Shown: positions 36,001 to 47,777, counted from the stretch's first letter. The stretch: DNA of 64,000 nucleotides from Tamarix chinensis (GCA_030549775.1 CM060173.1:6794501-6858500), one strand, 5' to 3'. Made by a program: numbers and translations. The notes: generated from the letters alone by a model not told the origin.

Positions 36001-36991
36001 TGATGAATGTGTATACCATAAGTTCTATGGGAGTAAGAACATATTTCTGGTTTTATATGTTGATGACATATTGCTAGCAAGTAATGACATAGGTTTGTTG
36101 CATGAGACTAAGAGATTTCTAGCTAAGAATTTCGAAATGAAAGATCTTGGTGATGCATCGTTTGTATTGGGTATAGAGATATACCGGGATCGTTCTCGAG
36201 GTATCCTAGGGTTGTCACAAAAGGCCTATGTTGAAAGGGTTCTCAAACAATATGGAATGTATAGCTGCAAACCGGGAAATACCCCTGTCGCTAAGGGAGA
36301 CAAGTTTAGTCTCAGCCAGTGCCCTAAAAATGACTATGAAAGAAGGAAAATGCAAAATATTCCCTATGCTTCAACTGTGGGAAGTCTTATGCACGCTCAG
36401 GTATGTACGCGTCCGGATATTGCGTACATTAATGGGATGTTGGGCAGATATATGAGCAATCCAGGACTTGACCATTGGACAGCAGCCAAACAAGTCATGC
36501 GGTACTTACAGAAAACGAAAGATTACATGCTCACATATCGGATGTCAGGCAAGCTTGAGATCGTAGGATACACTGACTCCGACTTTGCTGGATACCAAGA
36601 TAGTATGAAGTCCACATCAGGTTTTGTTTTTCTGATGGCTGGAGGAGCTGTGTCTTGGAAGAGTTCCAAACAGACAGTTGTTGCCTCTTCCACCATGGCA
36701 GCAGAGTTTGTGGCATGCTATGAGGCTTCTAATTATGGTATATGGCCGCGAAATTTTGTCACGAGGCTGCATATAGTTGATGGTATTGAAAAACCACTCA
36801 AGTTGTTGTGTGACAATAAGGCTACAGTTCAGTATTCCAATAATAATCTAAGTTCTACGAAATTGAAGAGTATCGATATCAAGGTCTTAGTTGTTAAAGA
36901 AAAGGTTTGGAAAGGAGAATTGTCTATAGAGCATATCAATACAAACTCCATGATTGCGGATCCATTTACTAAAGCCTTACCATCCAAGTAG
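33003..36991 (+). pseudogene. Copia A gag-pol polyprotein, interrupted
   Basis: Begins at ATG 33003. Gag (33003 to about 33700) has NRNNFKEWKDNVIIGLGCMD, then a CFFCNKTGHVKKDC zinc knuckle at 33723. Protease DSGATTHIS is at 33864. A pre-integrase block LWHKRLGHISKAR lies near 34287. The integrase core has IHTDICGPF (34460), TSDRGGEY (34650) and AAERRNRT (34790), covering D, D and E. RT and RNase H are in an open frame of 582 codons (35243-36991) with KARLVAKGFTQKEG, TAFLNGDIEE, YVDDILLAS (about residue 271), RPDIAY, DSDFAG and a terminal ADPFTKALP. In-frame stops lie at 33375, 33549, 33582, 33705, 33837 and 34755, and a frameshift lies near 35180-35240. At least three stops replace residues that are Gln or Trp in the family, as expected from C-to-T or G-to-A change. 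Domain content and order identify Ty1/copia with near certainty. Confidence 0.95.
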
Positions 36992-37457
36992 TTTCTCGAG
37001 CATGTAGGTCGTATGGGTGTTATATCAGCTAATGATCTTTAGTTTCAGTGGGAGTTTGTAATTTCAATTGCTCTATGTATAGACTCTCTTTGGTTTGACT
37101 TATGGATATTTTGACCATATGTTTTCTACAGAAATAAAGTTTCGGTTTATTTCCTTTCTATCTTTTGGTATGGTTTGATCTCACTAAAGTTTTAAGGTGG
37201 ACCAGTTGGAAATATGCATGTTAGGATCACATTGCATGATATTTTCATGCTACACATCCACATCTTGATCCATGTCATTCAGTCATGTCAACATATGTGA
37301 CCGTTGAGGGTTTAGTTACATAGATATGTGACGAAAGCCGCTTTGATCCTATGTTTATGTGATTGATAGACCAGATTGGTTAAAGATACATTTTATAACA
37401 ACAACAAATTTGAGCTCATTCGGTTATGTCACAATTAGTAACATTGCACATATAGCC

Positions 37458-37469
37458 CAAGTGGGAGAT
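37458..37469 (+). other. Polypurine tract of copia A
   Basis: CAAGTGGGAGAT directly before the 3' LTR; AGTGGGAGA is the usual plant copia tract. Confidence 0.85.
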
Positions 37470-37931
37470 TGTTGGATTATTATCCAACGTTGGGATTGCA
37501 TGTGAACAATACGAATTGGACATTGTCGTATCAGTTAAGCCCAAATAAACGTGATTGAATTAAGTTTAATTAAGTTGGGTCTAATGTATCTGATTGAATG
37601 TGGACCCATATGTGTAGAGACTATAGGAGTCCTAGATCGTTGATGGACCAAACTAGGATGGCCCAATAGATAACAGGTTTGTTATCTATATATATGTTAT
37701 TATGGTCCCTAGGTTACACGTACTTCGCTTCAATTGGTTCCCATCAGTCATTGGCAAGTAGCGAGCACGCGCGTGATCTAGAATACTACAAAACCGACCG
37801 TTAGAATTTGACATCAAATTCAACGGTACTAGATAAATCTTTTATTATTATGGATTCAGGTTCGCTTCCGACTTAATTATATTAATTAATCTTAATGAAT
37901 TAACATGTAATCCCATAATTAATTTCCATAA
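37470..37931 (+). repeat. 3' LTR of copia A
   Basis: 462 bp, one base longer than the 5' LTR (extra T in the final AATTAATTT). It ends CATAA instead of CATCA, so the terminal CA is mutated to AA. Confidence 0.93.
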
Positions 37932-37936
37932 GTGAG
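37932..37936 (+). repeat. Target-site duplication of copia A, right copy
   Basis: GTGAG, identical to 31005-31009. Confidence 0.9.
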
Positions 37937-38344
37937 AAATAGCTTTCGGCTTGAAATATCCAATCTAAGGAATTGGAGCCGCTAAAGAAACTCATTTCAC
38001 ATTTTAGATTTTTATGGGGGATGTTCTCGGTTTTGGTTTCAGGTGGAAGGGCGATGATTGGAGATAGGTTTGTGCGAGGGGTTGGGGTCGCTCAAGGTGG
38101 AACGAAGTTGAGGATGTGGTTGAGTGGAGGTGGGTTGCTTGAAGAGTTAGGAAGGAGCTGATTGACCTTGGTTAGAATTTCGCTCAAGGCCTGTGAATGA
38201 GCAGTTAAGGTCTGGTTAACCCCATTTATGGCTTCATGGTGAGCAGCTTGAGTGTCTCGGAGCTATCGAAGAGCGTCATCCCTAGATAGAGACCTTGTGA
38301 GCATAAGGTAGATGGTTTTTCATCTCCCAACGAAAGCGCCAAAT
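37937..38344 (-). pseudogene. Gypsy gag N-terminal part and primer-binding side
   Basis: Minus strand from the LTR: TGGCGCTTTCGTTGGGAGA (38341 downwards), a primer-binding-site-like sequence whose first six bases match the TGGCGC of several plant gypsy PBSs. Gag follows: LRDTQAAHHEAINGVNQTL, ALSEILTKVNQLL, then a Pro-rich stretch and FFSGSNSLDWIFQAESYFSL (family FDGxDPxGWIFxAExYF). A TAG after DDALR and a TGA after FVPP break the frame. The copia insertion cuts it at the SL of YFSL. Confidence 0.85.
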
Positions 38345-38604
38345 TGTTGAGTTAGTAAGAGGTTACCACTTTGGAGTAGTGGTTCACTCTAGAAAAGAAG
38401 GGTAGAGGGAGAGAGTGAGCTCAAACAGAGAAGGAAGAAGTAATTTGCCAAAACACTAGCTGCCCTTTTTATTGATCAGTAGCTGTGGATTTATAGCAAG
38501 TATTTTACAACATTTTCAGATGGTTACTAGGACACCTTGCTACCAGCCAAAATTACTGCTATCATGACTCAGCTACAAGGACACTACTAAGGACAAATGG
38601 TAAT
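38345..38604 (-). repeat. 5' LTR of the host gypsy element
   Basis: Plus strand begins TGTTGAGTTAGTAAG, next to the primer-binding side; on the minus strand the LTR ends ...CTCAACA. Colinear with 4857-5133. The LINE tail abuts at about 38605, so either the LTR ends there or the LINE inserted at its very edge. Confidence 0.75.
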
Positions 38605-38669
38605 ATTTTTTTGTTTTTTGATGATTGATGTTACAGATAATCATAAGGCTTAAAGATAAAAGAAAACAC

Positions 38670-41600
38670 TTAATCTATCAGCGCATGGATATTATGAACC
38701 ACCTCCTCCGCCCGATAGGGAAAATCTTTCCTTCCATTTCTGATCCAAAACCCTATATGCATCTTAATGAGCATGATCATCCATCTTCTACAAACTTCGA
38801 CGTTTTCAAAAACTTTCCTGTTTCTGGAATCCCAAATAGTACCCAGGATTGCAAAGAAAGCCACTTGCCAAATCTCCCCTCTCAATCCTTTGTTGGCCAC
38901 TCTGAACCAAGCTTTAGCGTTATCTTCCACAGACTTGGGTGTCACCCAATAATACCCTATCCACTCACAAATCTCATACCATACCTTTCCTATCACAACG
39001 CAATGTAGGAAAAGATGATTAATCGTCTCCTGCTCAGTGTTACACATAGGGCATATGGAATCTTCAGAGTTCATGATGTTCAATCTGGCAAGTCTTTCCT
39101 TCGTGTTGAGTTTCTGTTGGACCACAAACCACGCTATTAGTTTAAACCTCTGAGGTGCTAGACTTCTCCACATGATATTCTCCACTTCCGTGAGCCTCTC
39201 ATTTCCTGTATATCTCTGATAGTGTGTCTGACAGACCGATCTCACTGAAAACAACCCAGAGGCCTCATGCTCCCAGACCACTGAATCATTCTCTTCCTTC
39301 CGTATGGCATTCTGATGAATCATCTCCTGCATCTGTCTTGCCCGATCTTCTTCCCATCCGAAGAACTGTCTCCGCCACCTCAAGTGCCAGACCCATGTCG
39401 ATCCCTCCCACTCTCCCATCTCTGCCACCTTGTTCTCTTGTTGCTCTGAAATCGAGAATAGTCTAGGGAAGATTCTCTGCAAGGGGTCTTTTCTCGTCCA
39501 ATCATCCTGCCAGAACCTGACTCTTTTGCCGTTCCCACTAATGATCCTCAAACCTGAGCTCAACATCGGACTTCTCTTCCCTGTTGCAACAATATCAACC
39601 CTGCGTTTACCCCGGAGTGAATAGAGGAGATAACTCTCTTCCATGACGCACCTTCCACTGTGTAGAACCTCCACCACCATTTAAAAAGGAGAGCATTGTT
39701 TCTTAGCACTATATCTCCCACCCCTAAACCTCCACTATCTTTAGGTTTCTGGATCACACTCCATTTGACTAGCGGTATCCCTTTCCTGTCCCCTTGCCCA
39801 CTCTAGAAAAACCTTCTCTGAATGCCTATGATCTCCTTCACGACCCCCTTAGGTACTCTGAAAAGACTCATATAGTACATTGGTAAACTGTTCAGCACGC
39901 TTTTGATGAGTACTAGTCTTCCGGCTCTTGAAAGAACTCTTGCCTTCCACCCAGCTAATTTCTGCCTTATCCTTTCAATCACAGGTTTCCAAGCTTCTTG
40001 CTTTTTTGTGTTAGCTCCTAGATGAAAGCCGAGATAGCTAAGAGGGAGAGACCCGACATTGCATCCCATGATATCTGCCACTTCTTGCTCAACATCTTTG
40101 TCGACCCCCAAACCAATAAGGACTGACTTGTTAAAGTTAACTTGAAGGCCAGATAATAAGTAGAAACAGTCAACCATTCGTCTCCAATTTCTGAAGTTTT
40201 CTGCCAAGGCTCCACAGAATATCATCGTGTCATCTGCAAACTGGAGGTGTGTGACTTCCACATTATCTCTTCCCACCTTGATCCCTTGCAGAAGACCTTC
40301 TTTTACTCCTCTCTTAATGAGTTGATTGAACGCCTCTACCACTAATACAAAGAGGAACTATGAGATGGGGTCACCTTGTCGCAATCCCCTACCCATTTTA
40401 AACGGAGTTGAGGGAACCCCGTTTACAAGGATCGAAACTCTCGCCGTAGATATGCACTCCTTCACCCATCCTCTGAATCTGGGGCCAAAGCCCATAATAT
40501 CCAGTACCCTTTCCACAAACTCCCATTTCATGCTATCGTATGCCTTCTGAAAATCCAACTTGACAATCTGTCCCTTCGACCTATTCTGACCCTTAACCCA
40601 CTGGACCACCTCATTTGCAACTAGAGCCCCGTCAACTATATTCCTCCCTCCTATGAAAGCTGACTGTGAATCACCCACCAGTTTATCTACCACCTGTTTC
40701 AACCTGAGGGCAATAATCTTTTCTATCACTTTGTAGATGCACCCTACCAAACTGATGGGCCTATACTGACTGACTTCCTCTACATCATCCACTTTAGGAA
40801 TCAAAGTTATCAACGTCGTATTTAGAGTCACCGGTAGCCTGCCTGAATGAAAGAACCCCAGCACGGACTTGGTAAAATCCTCCCCAATAATTCCCCACAT
40901 CTTCCTGATGAACCCCAAATGGTAACCATCATACCCAGGTGCTTTTGAGGGCTCACAAGACCATACTGCTCTTCGAACATCCTCCCTACTAGGCATCGCT
41001 TCCAGCTCCAACCCTTCCTCCCTTTTTAGCTTCTGGAACCCATCCTCTGAAAGGAAAACTTCTAGTAAATCTACTTGTCGATACATCTCTTTGAAGTAAT
41101 CTGTAATAACCTTTGTCAGTTCTTTCTGCTCTACAATTACCTTCCCTTTGTCCACTAGCCTCCTTATGACCACTTTCTTCTTTCTGATTGCTGCTACTGT
41201 ATGAAAATATTTTGTGTTTCTGTCTCCCTCTTTGAAGCCCCTAATCCTAGCCACCTGCATCTAATAGACTTCTTTCCTTTTATGCCACTTCCACAGTTGG
41301 GACTGCAATGCCGCTTTTCTTGCTATTCTCGCTTCATTATTCAAAGCATCCGACTCAGGCCCATCGATCTTTTTTACTTCTTCTTCGATCTGACTGATTC
41401 TCGATTCAAAATCTCCAAAGACCTCTTTATTCCACTTCCTGAGTAGGCCCTTCATTTCCTTGAATCTACTCTGGCAAGACCTCCCTTCTAATTTTGACCA
41501 GCACTCTCCAACGAAGCCTCGGAACTGTGGATGTGTTAGCCACATATCCCAAGTCCTAAACGGTCTCGGCCCAGCTCTTATAGAATTGACACTCAGCCTA

Positions 41601-42274
41601 ATCGGATTATGATCCGAAAGCGATCGTCCCAACCCACTGCAGTGTATATCCGGCATCTCTGTGACCCATGATGGACTAATCAAAAACCGATCTAGTAGGC
41701 TAGCTAAACCTGCTCGTTGCCAAGAGAACTTCAAGTTTGATGGCTTCAAATCCACAAGGCCCAGCTTATCAATCCACTCGTTAAAATTACTAACACTGCT
41801 CTGGTCCACCCACCCTCCTTTGCGTTCACTTTGGCTTCTAACCTCATTGAAATCCCCCATTACTATTAAGGGTCTACGACATTGTTGCACCACCTCCCAC
41901 AGCTCCTCCCACAATGCTCTCCTCTCTCGTGGGTCTGTTGGCCCATAGACAAGGATTATCCCACATTCCACTCTCCTGGGCCCCAGTTTGCCTTCCACTA
42001 GGATCCACCTACTACCGCTCGTGGACCTACTAACATCAAACCACTGAGAATCCCATCCAAGGATAAGACCTCCACTTCTTCCCAGCGCTGCTGTATCTCA
42101 CCATTCAACAGCCCCGTTTTTCCAAACCCTATTTTTCCATGACTCCTCCAGGGCTCTATGTTTCGTTTCAACCAATCCACAGACCCAGGGCCTCTCCTTT
42201 GTGATCAAGTTTTGGATGCTAGAGATTTTCCCTAATGCACCAATCCCCCTTACGTTCCAGCTAATTATAATCAT
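38670..42274 (-). pseudogene. LINE ORF2: endonuclease, reverse transcriptase, zf-RVT
   Basis: Starts at ATG 42274 with MIIISWNVRGIG, the usual beginning of plant L1 endonuclease. Motifs follow: GLVETKH, then (in frame) a TGA at 42098-42100; ILVYGPTDPRERRALW and VMGDFNEVRSQSE; LSDHNPI near 41610 (catalytic SDH). RT: GFKEGDRNTKYFH, PGYDGYHLGFIRK, YRPISLVGCIYKVIEKI, FIGGRNIVDGALVANE, KLDFQKAYDSMKWEFV, GLRQGDPIS, and FADDTMIF near 40235 (catalytic ADD). In-frame stops are at 41261-41263, 40358-40360 and just above 39800, and a frameshift lies at about 39590-39680. The final open block (38670-39680) holds FKLIAWFVVQQKLNTKERL and CPMC...HLFLHC, the zf-RVT domain. Antisense frames in this interval are shadows. 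Confidence 0.93.
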
Positions 42275-42460
42275 TAATCAAACTTCTTTCACTCCTATCG
42301 GCCACCCTCCTTTAAGTCTGCCTTCTCGTAATCTTCCTCTGGCTTCTTCTCAACCCTACCAATTTCTCCACACACAATCCTTCCTCCGAGGATGATAAGC
42401 CAACCTTCTTTCCCAACTGCCACGTCTGTCTTGCCTCTTCTAAATCTTCCTCCCCAATCT

Positions 42461-44583
42461 TCATTTTTCTGCAGCCTGTACTTCGTCCTCCTCAGTCTGC
42501 GTGTATCTAGCAGTTATGCCGACGCTTTCCACCTCCTCGAACCCTGGAGGAGCAACTATTTCTAGGAGCTCACTTTCTCTTTCAATAGTTCTTTCGGACC
42601 ATGACCCTTCGTTTCCTGCCTCCCCCCGCCCCTTGTCTCTCCATCTCTTAATTAACCGCCTTTCTTCTTCTATATCATGAGCCACTGAAACAACCACGGT
42701 TTTTGAGGACTCGTTATCGTCCTCCTCCTTTTCTCTTGCATGGATACCGGAGTTATTTTTTGGCCATCCCTTCATAACTTCCCCACTCAAATTTATAACA
42801 AAAGGCAACTCCTCCAAACTCATTTCTATCACATCTCCACTCATTCCCGGCCTACTACTCCTTGGCGATTCATTTGTTCCTTTATCTTCCTTCCCTTTTT
42901 CATTAGCTAAAACCGGTTTAAACGACATCCTTAATAATCCCTGGTCATGTTTCATTTCGGTGGCCGTGAGATCCCGCATAGTCCCTATTAGAATATCCTC
43001 TCCCCATGTACGTTGTGTTCCCGAGACTTCACCAATTTTTCCCTCCTTTTCCGTGTGACCACTCTCGCACCCAGGTGGAATAGCAATAGTCTTCCCTGTT
43101 TTCCCTGATGCTGCATTTTCCATAATAAACCCAACATTCAGTCGTTGCTGCCTCCCTTCCACCTCCTCTCCATCGTATTGTTCATCCTCCCACACACTAA
43201 TATTTTGCGTGTCACCCAGTCTTCTGTCCCCTACTTCACAGTTCCGCCCTTTCTCCTCTCTATTGCCACTCTCGGCCACCTCGTCTTTTGTAGTCTCGCT
43301 CCTTTGTAACAGTTCTCGAGTAAAATCTTTGACTGTCACCCTATCTCCCACCTTCTCTGTCGTTCTGCCTTCCATCCCCATCAAGTTTGATCTCTCAGAT
43401 CCTGCGCCTTGCATGCCTGCAGAACCAGGATTGCATGCGTACACTCCACCTCCCTTTGGTTCCGTTCTTGATCGCCGGCCATCAACTTCGCCGGTTGATG
43501 AGGATTCCGACCACCCCTCCCTACTTACTTTCCTTCTATTCTGCCATGGTATGTACCCTTGGCCTATCTCCGTTGCCACTACCACCACCACGTCGTCGCC
43601 CACCTTCAGCTCCATTACCTCCTTTACCTGCTCCTGACGTTCTGTATCAACCAGGACCCTGGTCACCTCTATGGATAGGCCAAAGTCCTCGAGTTCCTCC
43701 CAACAAACCCACCTTCCCCACGGTTCTGCAATCATCCTCACCACTTCCTCTCTCCACGCCACCACGGGCAGGCATCTTACCTCTATCCATGTTCTCCTTT
43801 TGACACAAGCATCGACCTCCTTCCCACTCCTCACTATCGGGAAGGAGTTTCAAATGTAATTAACAGTTTAAATCTACCTAAATCACGCACCTTGGATATG
43901 CTCCTCTACTCCTACATGAGTTTTGGGATGGCTAGGTCGAGAATTAGCGGTTGGAAAGATTCGACCACTACACTCCTGTTGAGCCATTGTGTCGTTGCTC
44001 CCTCCACCTGCACACGTACCTCCCTTCTCTTCTTCTTCTATTAACTCCCTTCCCCGCCTCTGACCACCGCAGCAAAAGACCGTCCATCCCGTCTAGCGTT
44101 GGCCCATCCTCCTTGCTGGTGACCTCGCCTCCTCATCTCTGGTCTCTTGTCCTTTATCTACTGTCCATTGCATTGCCCATGGCCAGCTCTCTCAAACAAA
44201 GCTCTACGTACATACATCCGTATGCCATGCATCTTCATATCGCTGAAACGCCTCACCGCCGCCTCTGCATCTGCCGCACTTCCATACCTTATGAAGCCAA
44301 AGTGCAGGTTCGACGCCCTTCTTTCCTTCCTGTTGATAAACAGATCCCTTACGGTACCAACTTCCTCAAATAATTATTTCACCTCTGCCGCCTGTATCCC
44401 TTTCGCCAGATTATCCACAAACACATTGAATAATTGGCTGTGTTGTGACCTTCCTTCTACTCGCCGATCTATGGATGACTCCCCTTGTAATAGTGTTTTG
44501 GGCTTGTGGTAGTCGATGCGGGTGAGCTTAGTTTGATTTTTGGCTGTGGCTATGGTAAGGAGGGGATTTCTGGACGTCTGCAT
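42461..44583 (-). pseudogene. LINE ORF1: RRM plus DUF4283-like region
   Basis: Minus-strand ATG at 44583 begins MQTSRNPLL. An RRM follows: RNP2 VFVDNL (44424-44407) and RNP1 FGFIRYG (about 44300-44281), spanning roughly 44424-44190, with a TAA at 44374-44376 between them. The frame resumes in an open stretch of 457 codons (43834-42461) whose start, RRTWIEVRCLPVVAWREE and WGRWVCWEELEDFGLS and VTRVLVDT, fits the DUF4283-type domain of plant LINE ORF1. The rest is acidic, low-complexity linker. The protein would bind LINE RNA. Nonsense and at least one shift make it inactive. Confidence 0.82.
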
Positions 44584-44593
44584 GGCTGTGGCT

Positions 44594-44596
<3 letters not shown>

Positions 44597-44638
<42 letters not shown>
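44597..44638 (+). repeat. (CT)21 microsatellite at the LINE 5' end
   Basis: Forty-two bases of CT. On the LINE strand it is (GA)21, just upstream of the ORF1 start. Confidence 0.97.
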
Positions 44639-44645
<7 letters not shown>

Positions 44646-44650
44646 CTTCA

Positions 44651-47559
44651 CAGCACACTGATTCAATGTCCGGGTATACTCATCACCAATCTCCTCATCA
44701 AATCCCAACAGGTTTGAAGCTACATGTTGCACCCTAACTTCTTCCTAAACCATCTTTGTACGGCCTAACCTTTTTCCCACTCTATGGAAGACTGACTCTG
44801 TTAATATTATCTGCTCACATTCTAGAATATTAGTTCATGGGCGTTTCAGTCTTCTTGCTGATGAATTAAAAAACTTTGGGCTCATCCCAGGCTATAATCT
44901 TTCAGCTTCTTCAGTCGGGCTTGCTGCCTTTTTGGTCTGGATTCGATTGGTGCGTCAAAATTCTTCTCTTTTTGTTGTTGTTAGAGTCAAAATTTAGGTG
45001 TACGTTTAGTTTTTTGGTCTTACTAAAGCTCTAATATTTTTTTTGCTACTTGATTTTAGTTGATTTTGTTTTAAATTTTGGATTGATTGATCCATGTTTG
45101 TATTACGCCTTTGTTCCAAGGAATAAAATCATGGTTGTGGTTGTGGTGTCATGGTATCAGAGTTTCGCGAATGATATTTTGTATGTCGGGATAAATATCG
45201 GCAAAAATCAGTATGTATCGGTTTATAACTGATATCACCTATAAAATGTGAAATTTTAAAACTGTCACGTATCGCTAATTTCGCATATCGGCTGACCCAA
45301 AATTAGATATATAATGGCTGATATTGTGTATCGGAACCAATATTTAATTATATGCTTTGTTCTTACGATCATTACCCTATGGCTATTAGTCTAAAAGGAA
45401 TATGGTTATGGGAATGCAGTTTGGCTTTAAAATGGTTATGGATTTGTGAATGGGGATAATGGGTTTGAGCAGCCTCTTAATTTTGATCAGACAAGTAGGA
45501 AACCTTTGACTCCACTTTGATTTCTTCCAATGTTATATGCTAATTCAGAAAGGAGAGCTGTCATTGGAGACGGGAGGAAAAATCTAAATTTAGCCAGCAG
45601 TTGTTTGTTTTGTTTGGATCCTAAAGCCAGCCTTTCTTTCAGCTGTGGATTCTGTTTCCCTGAATCAAAACTATGTTTAATTATCCGGCATGCAACTAAC
45701 ACAATACAATACCACATGAGGGACTATTTGAACCCGAGACCTGTAGGTAGTTTGTGTGTTGTTTCGAGACTATGAAATGTGGAATAGAATAAAGATACTT
45801 GCTTTTGAATTTCTTGTTGTGTTGTTCCTTGGTGTGAATAAATCCACTGTCTTGTATGTTGTGGCTCTACATGGAGGACAGAATTAAAGTTTCAATTGTG
45901 TTGTTATGCTGAAACACTTGCTTAGCTCTACTTCCACCCCCTGTAGGTATTTGCTTAGACAATTTTCTGTCTGAAAATCATTGATATGGCATATAGTAAC
46001 AAGTTTGGAGGTTCAGATGATGGTTATGGACCTGAGTACTTGTTTCTTTATCTATGTGACTTTAGTTTCCTTCAGCATTATGTAGATTAAAGTGTTGAAA
46101 CCCAAGTTAACATATAAGAAGTTCTGAACTAAAACGGAAAAGTAAAGGAAGTACATGTAATTTATAGGCCATTGTCAAAATGTCTGCCTAATGTTTGAAG
46201 TTTTGTATTATGTAGTGTATCTGTTGTCCAATAGGGAGGCTTCATCCTAGTAAAGGCATGCTTTTTGGACGAGGAAAAATACAAAAACAAAAGATAAATC
46301 AATTATTTTGTACCAAGCATCCGTGAACATATAATCTTGATTTTATGATTATTTTTGGATCAACTGATTATCATTTTGTGTAGTGTTCAATTTTTTGTTT
46401 TTTTTTTTTTTGCCTGCTGAAATAAAAATGTGACAGGATGTCTATACCAATGACTCATTCAACCTATGGGTGTGTGGGCATTTGCCTATTTCATATTTTT
46501 TACCCAACTATAGAGTCAAATGTTATTTTGGTTAGTGAATATCTTTAGCTATTCTAAGTTATATAATATATATAGTTGTTGCTGCGAGTCACCTTGGCTG
46601 GTCACAAAAACCTCCTCATCATCACTAGGGTTTTGCTGTAGAACGTCTTTGCTATGCTGATATAGTCTTGTAATTGTTTAGATATTGTTTAAGGCGGACC
46701 CTGCTTGAGTAGGAGTATATGAACCTACCTACTATCAATGTAGTAGAAGAGTTTGGAAAGGAAAAGAAGGTTCAAACATCCATTGTATGGATTTTTCTTC
46801 ACATTTAATATTCATTGCTATGATTTCTTGACCTGCTCCGTGTGTCATTTATTCTATATGCAAGTAAAGGACATGGAGGTGGTGTTTGTAGTTGGATGAT
46901 GGTGATATGATACCTTGATGTTTCAGTGACAACAATCTTTTCTTATTCTTCTCTTTCTTTCATTTATATGTGTGTGTATGTTTGTGTGCCTGAAAGCACT
47001 ACTCTTGCTTTTTAGAAGTTGTCTGCTAATATTTATGAACACTTCTTTACATTCAACCGTGGGTATGCAGCATGCTTCACTTTCAACCATAAATATGTTA
47101 GTTTGTTCGCTTTACTCTGTTTCATTAATCCCAACACTAAGATTTTGGGTAGTCTATTTGTTGGTGTAATTTGTATTAAAATGGTTGGTTGTTGATCCCT
47201 TCTTAGTGGTCTTCTCTTACTACTAGTGTTTAGCGTCTAAAACTTCTTTAGTATGATCCCATAGTGTGCTCTTGTTTTTGGGTTCCTTATTAGTAATGTC
47301 GTAGTGGTCTTTATTAGTGATGTGTAGTACCATTATGTGTGTTTGCTACCCTGCAAATCAGTATGATATTTTGTTATAGATGATCATAGGTGGTAAATTG
47401 GGTGTATGTGTCTATATATATATATATATTGGGATGGGTTGGGTTGGGTTAAAATGACAATATTACTTTATTAAGATGATAACTGGGAACTATTTTGAAC
47501 CATCCAATCAAATGATTCGTTGCCTAGGATTAGAACGGTGGTTCTGATTCTTTTGCTCG
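44651..47559. other. Lower-copy AT-rich DNA, possible gene remnants
   Basis: No retroelement domain was recognised. Two stretches look exon-like but are unproven: 44670-44715 (ATG, MSGYTHHQSPHQIPTG, followed by a GT) and 45395-45520 (EYGYGNAVWL-stop-NGYGFVNGDNG, QPLNFDQTSRKPLTPL). A third, MAYSNKFGGSDDGYGPEY, is at 45986-46040. They may be remnants of one gene interrupted by the LINE. (TA)n at 47413-47429 is a short microsatellite. Function not assigned. Confidence 0.3.
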
Positions 47560-47777
47560 TTCATTAATAGAAACGAGAGCATCAGTCTTCCTTCTCGTTT
47601 GTGTGATTTTTTCCTCTCCGTCCTCGTCGTTCAAATTCCATCTTCATCCTCTGATCTACATAACTCGTCCATTGTTGTCTCCATTTTTCAGTTCCTTTTC
47701 ATTTCAGACCTCTGCAGCAGACTCAATTGAAACTAGGTGATTAGTCAATTGTCTTTCTTTTCTTTTTGGACAATTTG
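47560..47777 (+). promoter_or_regulatory. Possible promoter and 5' UTR of a gene lost in the gap
   Basis: CCATCCAATCAAATG (CCAAT-like) at about 47500, then GAACGGTGGTTCTGATTC, then a C/T-rich stretch (TCTCCGTCCTCGTCGTTC, CCATCTTCATCCTCTGATC) resembling a plant 5' UTR, with AACTAGGTGATTAG at 47735 as a possible splice donor. No start codon can be chosen before the gap. Confidence 0.3.

Larger units (their letters stand above)
31010..37931 (+). mobile_element. Full-length Ty1/copia retrotransposon (copia A)
   Basis: A 6.9-kb element with two LTRs (31010-31470 and 37470-37931), a primer-binding site, gag, protease, integrase, RT and RNase H in copia order, a polypurine tract, and an exact 5-bp GTGAG duplication. 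It sits in gypsy gag; joining the flanks restores the minus-strand frame (QAESYFSL then YNISNEQ). The two LTRs differ at about 32 of 461 aligned positions by hand count (about 93% identity), mostly transitions. The coding region carries several stops and one frameshift, so it is non-autonomous now. Clade not assigned; the RNase H end and gag start resemble Tork-like plant copia elements, which needs a tree. Confidence 0.95.
38605..44650 (-). mobile_element. L1-type LINE with RRM-containing ORF1, about 6 kb
   Basis: Minus strand: a (GA)n-rich 5' region, ORF1 with RRM and a DUF4283-like region, ORF2 with endonuclease, RT and a C-terminal zinc finger, a short 3' UTR, and an A-rich tail (AAAAAACAAAAAAATATT, 38605-38622). 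All parts are in canonical order and near full length. At least one stop in ORF1, three in ORF2 and one frameshift make it inactive. No target duplication was identified; the 5' limit near the CT microsatellite is approximate. It abuts the gypsy LTR. Confidence 0.9.

Noticed and set aside
43209..43803. Plus-strand frames of 142 and 138 codons
   Set aside because: Antisense shadows of LINE ORF1.
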